A stretch of DNA of 64,000 nucleotides from Bufo bufo. Its lineage: Eukaryota > Chordata > Amphibia > Anura > Bufonidae. Positions within the stretch are counted from its first letter, which is position 1. Each line of letters starts with the position of its first letter. The DNA lies in the NCBI RefSeq assembly GCF_905171765.1, contig NC_053391.1, positions 110,582,644-110,646,643 on the forward strand, given 5' to 3'. Both the position numbers and the translations under genes were made by a program. This document shows, piece after piece, positions 20,447 through 31,899 of the stretch. The notes under the pieces are model-generated. The model was not told the origin of the DNA. It searched no databases and worked only from the letters and a program-made list of their open reading frames with translations.

Positions 20447-21334
20447 TGTAGTATACGGGAGTTGTAATACCCGTTACTACCAAAGGTCACTTGGTGTGCT
20501 GTCGTCCCTCCTAATTATGGAAAGTTGTTGTATGTCAGTTTTGTAAAATGCAATGTAATGTGTGTATTTCCCTGTCACTGAAACTTGCATGCACAGGCCT
20601 GCTAGGGGTGTTATTACAGGTTCTAGTCCATAGAGGGAGCTAGAGAGCCCTAGTTTATATTAGGTCAGACAGGGAAGTGCAAAGCAGACGGAGTCTAGTG
20701 TCTGTAATCTACAGATGGAGATTAGATAATGTCTGAGACCAGTCCAGGCCTGAAGCCTGCTGTTCAGGAGAAGATTCCCTCCTGAATCCCTACATGCAGA
20801 AGCAGGAATACTTTAGCCTGAGGAACCATTCAGAAGCTAGGAGAGACTGAGGCAAATATCAGAGGAGCCAGAGGTATTGAGGAAACAGAGGAGGTACTTA
20901 TGAAAGCCATAATCAAGGATATAAAGCCAGTATTAGGTTAATGGGCCTTGGTGAAGAATTGCTATATTCCAGGATCAGACAGAATTAGAGTGCTAGCTCC
21001 TGTGCTGCGAATCCTGTGTTTTACACTCTGTAATTACCCTGCTGTACTGAATTGCCTGCATCGACCGAATTGCAAAATCGACTGTATGCTGAGGAACTGC
21101 GTTTCCAATATTGTCTCTGCCTGCAAACTACTAAAGTTGAAGTTCTGTTTTAACACCACGTTTCCTCAAATTATTCCTGCATCCGCAAACGGCGTGCCAC
21201 CGTTTACTTGGCACTGGCGTCACGAACTATTCCTACCTATACCTGCCCTTGCAGAGAGTCAGCTGTACCAGGTTAGTGTATATTGCACTACTACACCCAG
21301 AAACACCTACTACGCACAACTTGAGTACACTGCA
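20447..21334 (+). repeat. 3' LTR, 888 bp
   Basis: Same length and, on reading, same sequence as the 5' LTR, including the PBS-like 13-mer. Followed by the ACAA duplication. Confidence 0.95.
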
Positions 21335-21449
21335 ACAAGACGAGTTACAGACTGGTACAGAAGGAGAGAGGGCCCTGCCCGTGAGGGCTTACAATCTACA
21401 AGGTATGGAGGACAGACACAGTAGGGAGGGTAAAGCTGGTCATGGCGGT

Positions 21450-24400
21450 ATAGCAGCAGCAGGGTCACTGGTTGTAGGCTTGTCTGAAGAAGTGAGTTTT
21501 CAGGTTTATTTTGAAGGATTTAACTGTAGGTGAGAGTCTGATATATTGGAGTAGAGAGTTCCAGAGTATGGGGATGTACGGGAGAAATCTTGGAGGCGGT
21601 TGTGGGAAGAGGTGATAAGAGGATAGGAGAGAAGGAGGTCTTGTGAGGATCAGAGATTATGTGTGGGGTGATTTATCGGGAAAGTATCTCAGAGATGTAT
21701 GGAGGGGACAGGTTGTGGACAGCTTTAAACGTATTTACTAGAATTTTGAACTGAATTCGCTGGGCAATGGGGAGCCAGTGAATGGATTGGCAGAGGAATA
21801 ATGGGGGGCAGAGGTGGATTAGTCAGGCAGCAGAGTTGAGGATTGATTGGAGGGGTGCGAGAGTGCTACAGAGGAGGATGTTGGCCACAGAGGAGGATGT
21901 TGCATTAGTCTAGGTGGGAGATGATGAAGGCATGTACAAGCATTTTTGCAGACTCATGGTTGAGGAATGCGCGGATGCGGGAGATATTTTTGAGTTGGAG
22001 GCAGCAGGTGGTGGAAAGGGCTTGGATGTGCGGTCTGAAGGAGAGGGCAGAATCCAAGGTCACTCCAAGGCAGCGGACTTGGTTGACCAGGGAGAGTGTG
22101 CAGCCATTGATCGTGATAGATAGGTCTGTTGGGGCATTTAAGCAAGATGGGAGAAAGATTATAAATTCTGTTTTATCCATGTTAAATTTAAGAAAGCGAG
22201 AGGAGAAGAAGGAGGATATGGAAGATAGGCATTATGGGACCCTGGATAATAAGGTTTTGATGTCTGGACTAGAGAGGTAGCATGTGTCGTCAGCATAAAA
22301 GCGATACTGAAAGCCATGTGACTGTATGAGCTGTCCCAAGCCGATGGTGTAGATAGAGAAGAGCAGGGGTCCTAGGACAGAGCCTTGTGGGATACCAACA
22401 GAGAGGGAATGATAAGAAGAGTTGGTGTGAGAGTGGGAGACGCTAAATGTCCGGTCTGTGAGGTATGACGGGATCCAGGAGAGGGCCAGGTCGGTGATGC
22501 CAAGAGATGAGAGAGTTTGTAACAGAAGAGAGTGGTCGACGGTGTCAAAGGCAAAGGACAGGTCAAGGAGGAAGATGACAGAGTAATGTCGTTACCAGGT
22601 CGTTGGTGACTTTGGTAAGGGCAGTTTCAGTTGAGTGGTGGGGTCGGAAGCTATATTGTAGCTGGTCAAAGAGGGAGCAGGAGGAGAGGTGAAAGGACAG
22701 TTCATAATGGACATGTTGTTCAAGTAGCTTTGAGGCATATGGAAGAAGTTATATGGGGCAATAACTGGACAAAGAAGATGGGTCAAGTGAAGGTTTTTTT
22801 GAGGATGGGTATAATGGTAGCATGTTTAAAACCAGAGAGGAAGACACAACAGGTTAGTGATAGGTTGAAGAGATGAGTTAGGGCTGGGATAAACACTGTG
22901 GTGAGGTTGGGGGTGAGGTGGGATGGGATTGGGTCAAGTGCACAGGTGGTGAGATGTAAAAGGAGAGTAGGGTGGAAAAATTTTATTCTGTAATGGTGGA
23001 GAAGCTGGTTTTGGGAGAAGAGGACTGAGCAGTTGTGTAGAGGGTCTGTGGGGACTGTGCACTGAAGCATTCTCTGATGTTGAAGATCTTTTGTTTGAAG
23101 TATGTGGCAAGGTCCTCAGATGAGATGAGAGGTGAGGGTGGGGGTGCTGGGGGACCGAGAAGAGAGTTGAAAGTGTTAAAAAGTTGTTTAGGGTTGTGGG
23201 ACAGGGAAGATATGAGAGATGAAAGGTAGGCTTGTTTTGCATCGCGAGTGAGGATTTGAAAATGAGGAGGGATTGCTTTTATTCAGTGAAGTGATCCTTA
23301 GAGTGGGATTTCTTCCATTGCAGCTCTGAAGCTGTGGAAGCTTGTCTGAGTTTTTTTGTTAGGCTGGTGTGCCCGGGTTGTCTGTTGATTTTTCAGGTTT
23401 TGTTGTGTATGAGGGGGGCAAAAGAGTCCAGAGCTGTACTTATTGTGGTGTTATACAGAGTGGTGGCAGAATCTGCATCCTGGAGGGAACAAATGGTAGA
23501 GAGTGGCAGAAGAGAGTAAAGATGGGTTAAGATTCCTGCGGGGGTGTGCTAGTGTGTGGACTGGGGGAGCAGCAGAAGAGATCAGTGAAGAGAAGGTGAG
23601 TAGGTTGTGGTCAGATAGGGGGAGAGGCGAATTAGAAAGGTTAGATAAGGAGCAGAGGCGGGTAAAGATCAGATCCAGAGTGTGACCATCTCTGTGGGTG
23701 GGAGCGGAGGACCACTGTGAGAGGCCGAAGGAGGAAGAGAGTGATAGAATCTTAGAGGTGGCTGAGTGGCAAGTGTCAATGGGGATGTTGAAGTCACCCA
23801 TGATGATAAAGTCAGCAGAAAGAAAGTGTAGGAGCCAAGTGTTGAAGTGGTCAAGAAAGATGGTGGCTGGGCCTGGGGGTGGTAAATGACAGCTATTTGG
23901 AGGTTGAAGGGACAGTAGATGTGAACAGTGTGTACTTTAAATGAAGTGAGCGTAATGGAGGGTGGCAGAGGGTAGCAGTGGAGTTGGGTTGTAGAAGAAG
24001 TTTTCTGATAGGAGAAGAACAATTCCTCTACCATGTTTGCAGCTGGGGTGGGGGGGTGTCAGTGAAATGAAATCAGCTAAAACAGGGTGCAGTGCCAGCC
24101 ATGTTTCTGTTATACCCAGAAAGGAAAGTTTGCGAGAGATGAAAAGATAATGAATGTAGGACAGTTTGTTACAGACAGAGCGAGCGTTATATTATTCTCC
24201 TGCAAAAGGCACCAAGGGAGCAGGGGTGAGGGGAATGATTTTCAGGTTTAAGGGGTTGCAGAAATTTGTAGAAGGAGAGCGAGTGGAAGGTAGAGGTGAT
24301 AGTGGGGATTTGCTGAGGTGGACTTGGATTTGGAGAGATATCACCAGCAAGAAGGAGAAGCAGAGAAAGTGTTAGTAGGTGGGAGTAGGAAAGGACATGA

Positions 24401-24600
24401 GGAGGCTCTGTGTGTTTGGGGAGGAAGTGTTTTATGTGTCCAAACAGGTTTGTGCAAACGGTCAGATGAGTAGGTAAGATGGAGGGAGAGATAAATAGTT
24501 CCTTGGTAGGTGAAGGGATGTAGGGGTATGTCAAGAGGTTTTGGAAAAGTGGGAAAAGTACGAAGAAAAATTGAAGCATTGTTTGCATTAACTATTTCAT
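21450..24600 (-). pseudogene. LINE ORF2 relic: endonuclease and reverse transcriptase
   Basis: Minus strand in shifting frames. LLLLLAGDISPNPSPP lies near the N-terminus (about 24330), typical of L2-like ORF2. The endonuclease shows MGDFNIPID (near 23800) and LPLSDHNLL (near 23610). The reverse transcriptase retains the catalytic FYADD (about 22301-22287). Downstream comes GVTLDSALSFRP, with LQLKNISRIRAFL after it (22100-21950). Frame changes between these blocks mean no functional protein. Confidence 0.85.
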
Positions 24601-24640
24601 TAGTTACCTTAGGTTCCCTTCTGGTATAATTCAATATGTG

Positions 24641-25144
24641 CACTTAAAGAGTCGCACTTAAAAGATGTTGCATTGAAAAGACCAAGAATTTATGGTATGT
24701 CCACCCCTGATATTCACCATTCAGCCTGCTGTGGTAGCCGTACTATCAGCCATTTTGTTGTCCACCAACTGTCCTTGAAATATATAATCAAAATTAGCTG
24801 AATAGAATTTTAACAGTTGAACACAATAAGGTCCATAACTCATTTATTGCCTGTGTTCGCTCTTTAAAATTTAATTTGTAATTCAAGATGCACTTACTAT
24901 TTCCATACTTCATTCAGAACACCCTAACATTCACCTTGTGTCATTGGATACCTTTCAACCATCTCTAAGAAAACAAAATTATTTTCTTCTATCAGTTCAA
25001 TGAACATTCAGTAATTGAGACTGGAATGATGCATTAGTTGACAAGGTCACAAAGCTCTCATATGATGCATTTCCCATGGCACATACTGCTATTATTTTGG
25101 CCAATATGCAATGAAGCAATTAGTTTATTAGTTATTTCAGAACC
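24641..25144. other. unassigned stretch
   Basis: AT-rich, no open frame or repeat boundary recognised. Confidence 0.5.
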
Positions 25145-25148
25145 TTAA

Positions 25149-25737
25149 AGTGAACCTGTCCTGCTGAACAAGTCTGACCTGGTAGCAACATGTTATATGG
25201 CAGGAGTTGCTGAGCAGAGTGATATATAGTTTTATGTGAAAAATATTCAGTATAACTTGTCATTTATTAATTAAATCTCTGCTCTATGAATACTAAAGAG
25301 TCCAGTGGGTTGCCCTACTCAGTGGTTGACAACTCACTCTCTAGACATGCTTATAGAGAAAGTTCCCATTGTGCAGAGATTTCAATCAAAACTTTGAGTT
25401 ACGCTAGGTTCACATGTGCAGCTTCATTAGGACCCACAGTTTATCACAAAAAAAAAAGGACAAAATACTGCTGCATAAATCATAGGAACCATAAAGGAAT
25501 CCTGACAGACCACATTTTAGTCAATGGGATCCACAGGGCACTGCTGATGTCCTATCTGGAGCCTCAATTTTCTTCTTCTGTTTATGTATTAGGACAGAAA
25601 AATATAAAAGTGCCACAGATGGGAACCTAGCGTTAGAATGATTTTTTTTCTCACACAAAACGATATATTATTCTGCTCAGCTTCTCTATCACTAAACCAT
25701 GATGCAAGCAGCTTAAGCAGAAATTGACAGGATCCCT
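25149..25737. mobile_element. TTAA-flanked MITE with nested Harbinger-like MITE
   Basis: TTAA at 25145-25148 and 25738-25741 brackets termini AGTGAACCTGTC and, on the other strand, AGGGATCCTGTC. TTAA duplication is typical of piggyBac and Kolobok superfamilies. It contains the MITE 25402-25632. Confidence 0.72.
25402..25632. mobile_element. Harbinger-like MITE (TTA duplication)
   Basis: Inverted ends CGCTAGGTTCACATG and CGCTAGGTTCCCATC are flanked by TTA at 25399-25401 and 25633-25635. A 3-bp TWA duplication is the PIF/Harbinger signature. Confidence 0.8.
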
Positions 25738-25741
25738 TTAA

Positions 25742-25954
25742 AGGAGATGGATCACAATGGACATTTATCTCCTATCTACAGGAGAGGTGATAAATCTCCA
25801 CTTGCTGGGGTCCCGAGCTTCACATTTCTTGTCACTGCTGGATGACAGAAGGAAGAGTATCAATGGAGCTCAAAATCCAAAAATGAGCATCCTGTCCCAT
25901 AAACAGTGAATGGAAATAAAGGGCAGATGTTTGAGCCAGGAGGTATTATGACAT
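25742..25954. other. probable start of another TTAA-type repeat
   Basis: Directly after TTAA the sequence AGGAGATGGATCAC resembles other local TTAA-MITE ends, but no matching right end was found. Confidence 0.3.
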
Positions 25955-26853
25955 CTGTTCATGTGGTCCTTGTATGGTGTGCGGGCTGATTGCCGGATAC
26001 TGGTGGTATGTATCTAGGGCCATGTGTCTGTGTGGCAATGCACTCCTGTCTCTCTCTCATGCGTACTAGTCGCAGATATTTGTGGTGTCCCATTGTATGC
26101 TGTGTGAGCTGGTTGCCATATTCTGCCGGATATGTATCTAGGGCTATGTGTCAGTGTGGCAGTGCATGTTCGCCTCTGTGTGTACTGACACTTTGTGGAG
26201 TGACCATTGTGTATGCCTCTCTGTTCTGTTCAGCAAGGTAGGGGTTAATTGCCCTGCCTGCTGTGTGTTCTGCGTTACATGTAGAGGTTATTCCCTGTTT
26301 TATTTTGTGTGCACCAGGGGCGGATTAAGTGCATGACAGGCCCGGGGCTGTCTACCCAACTTGGGCCCCCCCCCCCTCCATTTTAGTTTATTTTTTTTTG
26401 TATGAAGAGGCTGCGGTGCTTCATGAGCGCCTCAGTCTCTTCCTAGGCCATATGACATCTTCAGACTAAAAAAAATACCCCAAATTGGGTCCTAAACTGA
26501 AAAATTTGGTTGCCACATTTAAAATACATATAATTATAATAAAAAAGACATGGAGGAGAATACAGCACCACATACCTCTTACATCCAGTGACATCTCCTG
26601 TCATGTAGACCTTCTCTTTCCTCTTCACCTCCATTTGACCCAGACCACCATGGCAAATTCTTTCAGCCACATCTCATCTCTACAGTTTGTAACACAGACA
26701 CATTAGGTTTCTCAATTTTTCCATCAGCCTCCCCATCCTGGTGTCCCCACAGTGTCATCCTGCTGCCACCCCCAATACTGTGCCCGTTGTGCTCCCCAAT
26801 GCCCCAGGTATTATACTGCTGAAAAAATAGTGACCCTAATAGACATAATTGGA

Positions 26854-27675
26854 GTCATTTATCAAACTGGTGTAAAGTAGACAATCACAGAGGGTCATAT
26901 AATATTCTGAAAAGCTATCATCAATATGTCACAGAAATTGTAAGCTATTCATTTAAAATTTAACTTTTAATAGATAGTATTAAGAGAGGTATAATTTTTC
27001 CAAAATTTCTTGATATATAATCACTTGATATATTATCAATTGCCAGAATAAAGGTAGAATCAAGACCCACCATGGACTTTAGTGCAGTAGGTCATATGAT
27101 AAGAGGGTAAGAGGTGTGGCACTTACAGTTAGATGTTTCATTGGTGAAATCCGGCGAGGTCAGGAGGAAAAAGTATCCCTATTGATACCCTAAGGTGTCT
27201 ACCCCTGCCTACAGGCAGAGCACCCGCCCCGAAAGGGGCGACCCCACCTCTCGGTGGCTAAACCCTTTTCTTACCCTCACGTGACCCTGGATGTTACCTC
27301 ACGGTAGGTTCAAGGTTCTCCTTTGTTAGTTTAGAACAAAGATGTCAGTCCTAAATGATGGAAGCTTATAATTGTCCCAAGGTTCTCCTTTGTTAGTTTA
27401 GAACAAAGATGTCAGTCCTAAATGATGGAAGTTTGTAATTGTCCCGACGCGTTTCCCCAAGTCAGTCCTTGGTTCTTCAGGGGACCATGTTGGTAATATT
27501 CACGTAGCCGAAGGATGGTGGCTATATGCTGGCAGTGGCTGATGATGCGCAGCCTCTATGTCTAAAGAGAACTGGATTTCCAAAAGAGCTGTCAAAAATG
27601 AATGGTGGAATCTGATTGGCTGCTATGGGCAACTAAGCTAGTTCTAGTTTACACCAGTTTGATAAATTACCCCAA
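26854..27675. repeat. MITE pair of TTTATCAAACTGG ends with inserted sequence
   Basis: The left end GTCATTTATCAAACTGGTG (26853 onward) and right end CACCAGTTTGATAAATTACC (about 27653-27672) are inverted copies. The interior about 26890-27585 is foreign: it includes GGCGACCCCACC-type sequence and GACGCGTTTCCCC, words typical of another repeat I cannot name. Confidence 0.55.
27308..27446. repeat. tandem duplication of about 69 bp
   Basis: AAGGTTCTCCTTTGTTAG through AATTGTCCC occurs twice in a row with only two or three differences, a recent local duplication. Confidence 0.9.
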
Positions 27676-27717
27676 ATGTCCCTATAGTGTCCACAGCAGC
27701 TATAATGTCCCCTAGAG

Positions 27718-27854
27718 CAGTGTTTCCCAACCAGTGTGCCTCCAGCTGTTGCAAAACGACAACTCCCAGCATGCCCGCACAGCCAAAGGCTGTCCAGGCT
27801 TGCTGGGAGTTGTAGTTTTGCAACAGCTGGAGGCACACTGGTTGGGAAACACTG
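27718..27854. mobile_element. fold-back hAT MITE
   Basis: Near-perfect inverted arms from CAGTGTTTCCCAACCAGTG to its complement, with an 8-bp duplication CCCTAGAG (27710-27717, 27855-27862). The arm core ACTCCCAGCATGC recurs at 31900-32046 and 32355-32511. Confidence 0.92.
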
Positions 27855-27959
27855 CCCTAGAGTGCCCCGAGTAATAATACCACCCTTTATTGTGCTCCAG
27901 GAATAATCCCTGTATAGTGTCCCCAAAAATAATAGAATTTCCCCTACAGTGCCTCCCCA

Positions 27960-28420
27960 ATAGCAACACCCCCACATAGTAATCCCCCCATAGTAATTTG
28001 CCCCCACACAGTAATTTCCCCCAAACTGCCCCATATAGTAGTTTCCCCCCACACAGTAATTTCCCCTAAATAGTAATTTGCCCGACACTGCCCCCACATA
28101 GTAATTTCCACCACACTGCCCCCACATAGTAATTTCCACCACACTGTCCCCACATAACAATTACACCACGCTGTCCCCACATAGTAATTTGCCCCCACAC
28201 TGCCCCATATAGTAATTTGCCCCCAAATAGTAGTCCCTCCCAAAATAATTTGACCCCACACAGCCCCATATAGTAATTTTCCCCCACATAGTAGTCCCTC
28301 CCATAATAATTTGCACCCACACTGCCCCATATAGTAATTTGCCCCCACATAGTAGTCCCTCTCATAATAATTTGCCCCCACATAGTATTCCCCCCCATAA
28401 TAATTTGGCCCCACAGCCCG
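27960..28420. repeat. C-rich (G-rich on minus strand) minisatellite
   Basis: Tandem units of the form CCCCCACATAGTAATTT and CCCACACTGCCCCATATAG. Open frames on the minus strand are repeat artefacts. Confidence 0.85.
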
Positions 28421-28857
28421 CCCCATGTACTCGATGTCTCTTAATATGTCCTACTGTTTGTCCCCCACCCCCCACATGTCCCCAAAGTAGGCACATGGAA
28501 AAAAAAAAGAAAAAAGAAAAGCGAAATACTCACCTATGTCCAGGGCCAGGCGCTTGCTCGCAGAGGAAGGCGGGATGAGGCAGTGCTGCGTCCCAGCACA
28601 GGCGCGCGATGACGTCATCACGCACGCCTGCGCCGGGATTTCACTACCGCACAGGCCTCAGGCCTACCAGGCCTGAAGCCTATGGCGGTGATTGGCGACG
28701 GGACAGGGAGCTATACGCTCCCGTGCCCCGCCGCAGTATGTGGGCGTTCGGGTCGGCGTTGGACCCCCCAGCGGTGCTGGGCCCGGGGCTGCCGACCCGA
28801 ACGTCCCTATTGTAATCCGCCACTGGTGTGCACCTGATAGTGTTTTGGGCTAATGAG

Positions 28858-29739
28858 TAGTGTTGGGCTCAAATGTTAGAATCGCAAATTTTAATTGCGA
28901 ATATCTCCACTTTGAGAATTTGCGAAGATTTAGAATATAGTGCTATTCTCGAATATTTTTTTTTTTTTCATCAGTAACCTCCCTTCTTGCTTGTGGGCCA
29001 AAGAGAAGGCTGCAATATCTTTGTCTGAGCTTAGCAAAATCCCTAGCAACCAAAAGGGAAGTTGCCTACTACTTACTATATAAGAACCTCCCCAGAAGCC
29101 ATTTTCTGCAGTTCTGAGAGAGACAGCAGTGTCATTGCTGTGCTCTGTGCTTTACTATTTAATTACATTAGATAGTTAGTTAGTTAGCTTATATATATAA
29201 TACAGATAGTTAGTGGGAGATAGTCAGTGTAGGTTATATCCTGATATACTGTAGCTGATAGGTTCCAGTGCAGGGTGTTAGGTAGTGTGATAGGTTCTGC
29301 TGTCCATACATACTGTACATGCTACATACACACATACAGACATAGTCCTGTGATGTCACAAGTTCACGACAATACTTAGTGCACGAGTCAGTAATATGTA
29401 GTCAGACCTGCTAAAATGTGAATTTGCAAGTATTGCTCAAAAATATGCGCATCATTAATTGCCGATTTGCGCAATCGCGAATATTTCGGAGCACTCTATC
29501 TGCATATAAAGCTATTGTAATGTTCTGCCGTGCCATTTTCTCCAGTCTGTGGAAACTTTTAGTAGCTTGAAAAATGCAGCAACAGTGACCCACGCCTGTA
29601 TTGCACGCGCAATACACGGATATTACATTGCCGATTTTCACAATCAAGAAAATAATAATATAATAATATATGACGAATTTTCAACCAAATATTTGCGAAA
29701 TATCGCGAATTCGCATATTGCCCCTGTCACTTATCACTA
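28858..29739. mobile_element. hAT MITE, 882 bp
   Basis: Starts TAGTGTTGGGCTC; the other strand starts TAGTGATAAGTGAC. Perfect 8-bp duplication CTAATGAG (28850-28857, 29740-29747). Interior rich in AATTCGCGAATATT words. Confidence 0.88.
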
Positions 29740-30180
29740 CTAATGAGCTCAGCTATATGTACTGTGTATCCTGCCCCTTGGCTGAGCAACAGAAATAGTT
29801 CCTGTATCTGCTTCTGTTGCTCTGTTCTCTGTCCAGACTTTGCTAGTCTGTAAGTCTGACCTGTTCCTACCTGTTTTCCGTCTGTGCTTTCCTGCTTTCC
29901 AGTTTAGTTCTGTTCATGGTTTGTTGTCCAGTCTGGTGTTTTGCTCTTGTTTCCGTCTGCCTGTTGTGTTCCAGAGTCCTGTGTTTTAGTCTTAGTTCCT
30001 CTTCTGACTGTACTGATGGTTTAGTGTTTTTTCTACTCCTGCCTGTGTTTCTGAGTCCTAGGGTCAGCTGTCAAGTATACCGGGACCATCTCAGGAGGGA
30101 GTGTTCTGGTCGCTAACCGGCAGCGAACTCCACATCCCTGTATAGAGGTTAAAGGGTGAATACCAGGAAGGCACCAGAAT

Positions 30181-30934
30181 AATATCCTTATGGTTTGGCC
30201 CAACTGGTTTCTTGGCACAGCGGTTCCACATTACCACTGGTCCACCTTGATCCGTAATCAGTCGATCTGTAACAGTAGGAATGGGAAGTCAGGACACCCA
30301 TTCTGATGATTGATGGGGTCCCAGTAGTCGGGCCTCTAGAAATCTGATGTTCATAACTTAGCCTAGAGATTGAATGCTTTACGCCAAGTGACAACATCAT
30401 TTGTGTAGGAAAACACCTTTAACATATAGCTTTTGAAAAAACATATTCCATTCTGACTGCACTTATTACTCATACACTATATCTCTCTCTACATACATTT
30501 ATGGGGACCCAAGCAAAGTTATGTTGGGGGGCACCCATCGTACCATTAAGCTCCACCATCATCAAATCGCTAAGCTATGCCTCTGTCAGCCCACTAAGCT
30601 ATGTCCCTGATGGCCCACTAAGCCCCACTTTGGAAACTTCTGCCACTGCCCTTCCTCCCGGGCAGCAGAACTGGCTGCAAAAACAGTATTTTTGCTCCTT
30701 TAGTCAGCTTTTTCAGGCAACCATTTGTGGCCAGCAGGGGGTCCCCTGATATCTGGGGCCTCAAGCATTTGCATGATTTGTGTGGTGGTAAGCCACTGCC
30801 TACATAACACACTCATAGAGAAGAAACCTCAGATATATACGTTGTTGTTTAAGGATCCTCCCACTGTAGGATAACTTTATTTTTCCTTTTCAGCTTTGTA
30901 TTGCTTTGTGTGGTCATTCTTAATGCTTTTCATT
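30181..30934. other. unassigned stretch
   Basis: No gene. A segment around 30515-30800 with repeated CACTAAGC(T/C) words may be an old hAT interior. Confidence 0.4.
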
Positions 30935-30940
30935 TTCAAC

Positions 30941-31290
30941 ACGGTGGCTCATGGCTAGCACTGGTGCCTTGCAGCATTGGGGTCCTAGGTTCGAATCCAA
31001 CCAAAGACCACATCTGCATGGAGTTTGTATTTTCTCCCCGTGCTTGTGAAAGAATGGATTTCCATTAGCCACCTAAACCTCTCTAAAATATTAGAAAACC
31101 ATAACTAATTTTATTTATTTTACTTATATGGCACTGACATATTCCTTAGCATTTTCCCCACACACTACATGGACATAATGATAGGAAATCTAGATGGTGA
31201 GCTTCACTGGGGACAACAAGTGATGATTGATAACATCTGTAAAGAGCTACGGAATATGTCAGTGCTATATAAGTAAAATAAATAAAATTA
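30941..31290 (+). mobile_element. tRNA-derived SINE with rearranged middle
   Basis: Pol III boxes are visible: A-box-like TGGCTCATGG (30945-30954) and a perfect B box GGTTCGAATCC (30988-30998), followed by GAGTTTGTA...TCTCCCCGTG. The tail (TGGTGAGC...GGAATATGTCAGTGCTATATAAG...AATAAATAA) is LINE-like. An inverted copy of the tail plus flank sits in the middle. Confidence 0.8.
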
Positions 31291-31350
31291 TTTATAGTTT
31301 TGTAATATTTTAGAGTGGTTTATGTGCCTAATGGAATTCCATTCTTGCAC
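31043..31350. repeat. inverted repeat with about 100-bp arms
   Basis: The left arm, from GAATGGATTTCCATTAG to CTGACATATTCC (about 31043-31145), is the reverse complement of 31252-31348 with about 85-90% identity by eye. The right arm includes the SINE tail and the unique flank beyond it, so the left arm was templated from this very locus. Confidence 0.8.
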
Positions 31351-31891
31351 ATGTCTCCTCTGTACACGCGAGTTGTCCCCATAATAACATAGGGCACCGG
31401 TGTTTGGCGATAAGTCTAGTTTATAGTCAGTCCAAGTTATTCCAACTGTTGTGATTGGAGTCAGGGATTGAGTATCTCCCCACTAAGCTTTGCTGACAAT
31501 TTGGAAAGCTGTTGCCAAACAGATGAAAGTTCTCAATGTCATTGTACATGGAACTAAGGGGCTCAGTCCAACTACTTCAAAATATTATCTTCCTGTTGTT
31601 AGTCAGTGATGAGCAGTCTGTAGGTAAATGTTATTATTTTATGCTGTGTGATGTTCACAGCACATCCATGTCAACTTTTCTTATACACTGATAAATTGTC
31701 TTGCAATATATACCTAAGACAGTGGCGTGTTTGCCCTCTAGTGGTAAAAGCTGACACTGCTATTAGAGACATAAAATTCTTAAGTTTTTCTGCATCTGTA
31801 TTTTCAGAATGTTTATCCCCAGGCTGTATTATATCTGTGCCACCTATTTTAGGTGACATATTATTTTAAGCATTTTATTAACATTTGAAGC
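31351..31891. other. intronic unassigned stretch
   Basis: Nothing recognised. Confidence 0.5.
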
Positions 31892-31899
31892 ATCTAAAG

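Larger units (their letters stand above)
16896..21334 (+). mobile_element. non-autonomous LTR retrotransposon with cold-shock-domain ORF
   Basis: Two direct LTRs of 888 bp (16896-17783, 20447-21334), TG...CA ended, are flanked by a 4-bp duplication ACAA (16892-16895, 21335-21338). A primer-binding site (17794-17811), one long ORF (18071-19666) and a purine-rich tract before the 3' LTR complete the structure. No protease, reverse transcriptase or integrase is encoded in the 2,663-bp internal region, so mobility must depend on enzymes supplied by another element. The two LTRs look identical by eye, so the insertion is young. It could be an ERV-like derivative (4-bp TSD) or a Ty3-like one; the sequence does not decide. 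Confidence 0.93.
16783..24640 (-). mobile_element. L2/CR1-type LINE, minus strand, interrupted by LTR element
   Basis: The 3' tail is an (ATT)n-like tract at 16783-16808. The element runs leftward from about 24640. The LTR retrotransposon 16896-21334 sits inside its 3' region, with ACAA duplicated at both ends. Coding pieces (21905-24588) show an APE-type endonuclease followed by reverse transcriptase, the order of L2/CR1/Jockey LINEs. Frameshifts are common, so it is an old copy. Confidence 0.82.
26315..28825. mobile_element. non-autonomous hAT element, 2.5 kb
   Basis: Ends CAGGGGCGGATTA and, on the other strand, CAGTGGCGGATTA, with the perfect 8-bp duplication GTGTGCAC (26307-26314, 28826-28833). 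On the minus strand it shows the same order as other local hATs: TGACGTCATCG, AGGTGAGTAT, a T-rich tract, then a G-rich minisatellite. A block reading, on the minus strand, GGAGATGTCACTGGATGTAA (near 26590) is shared with 53007-54470. It contains at least two further insertions. Confidence 0.92.
25955..30180 (+). repeat. probable LTR-type relic split by two hAT insertions
   Basis: Removing the two hAT elements (26315-28825 and 28858-29739) by their 8-bp duplications leaves a continuous T/CTG-rich sequence. It has an internal duplication of about 120 bp (25975-26215) and a segment GGTATTCACC...CTATACAGGG that recurs in opposite orientation near 40310-40345. The composition resembles Ty3-type LTRs, but ends were not identified. 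Confidence 0.35.

Noticed and set aside
27633..28426. Minus-strand open frames of 110-175 codons with GGNYYVGAN-like repeats
   Set aside because: They translate a C-rich minisatellite and a fold-back MITE.
30941..31040. tRNA gene, because of A and B boxes
   Set aside because: No cloverleaf, anticodon stem or terminator in proper spacing; the sequence continues into a SINE body.
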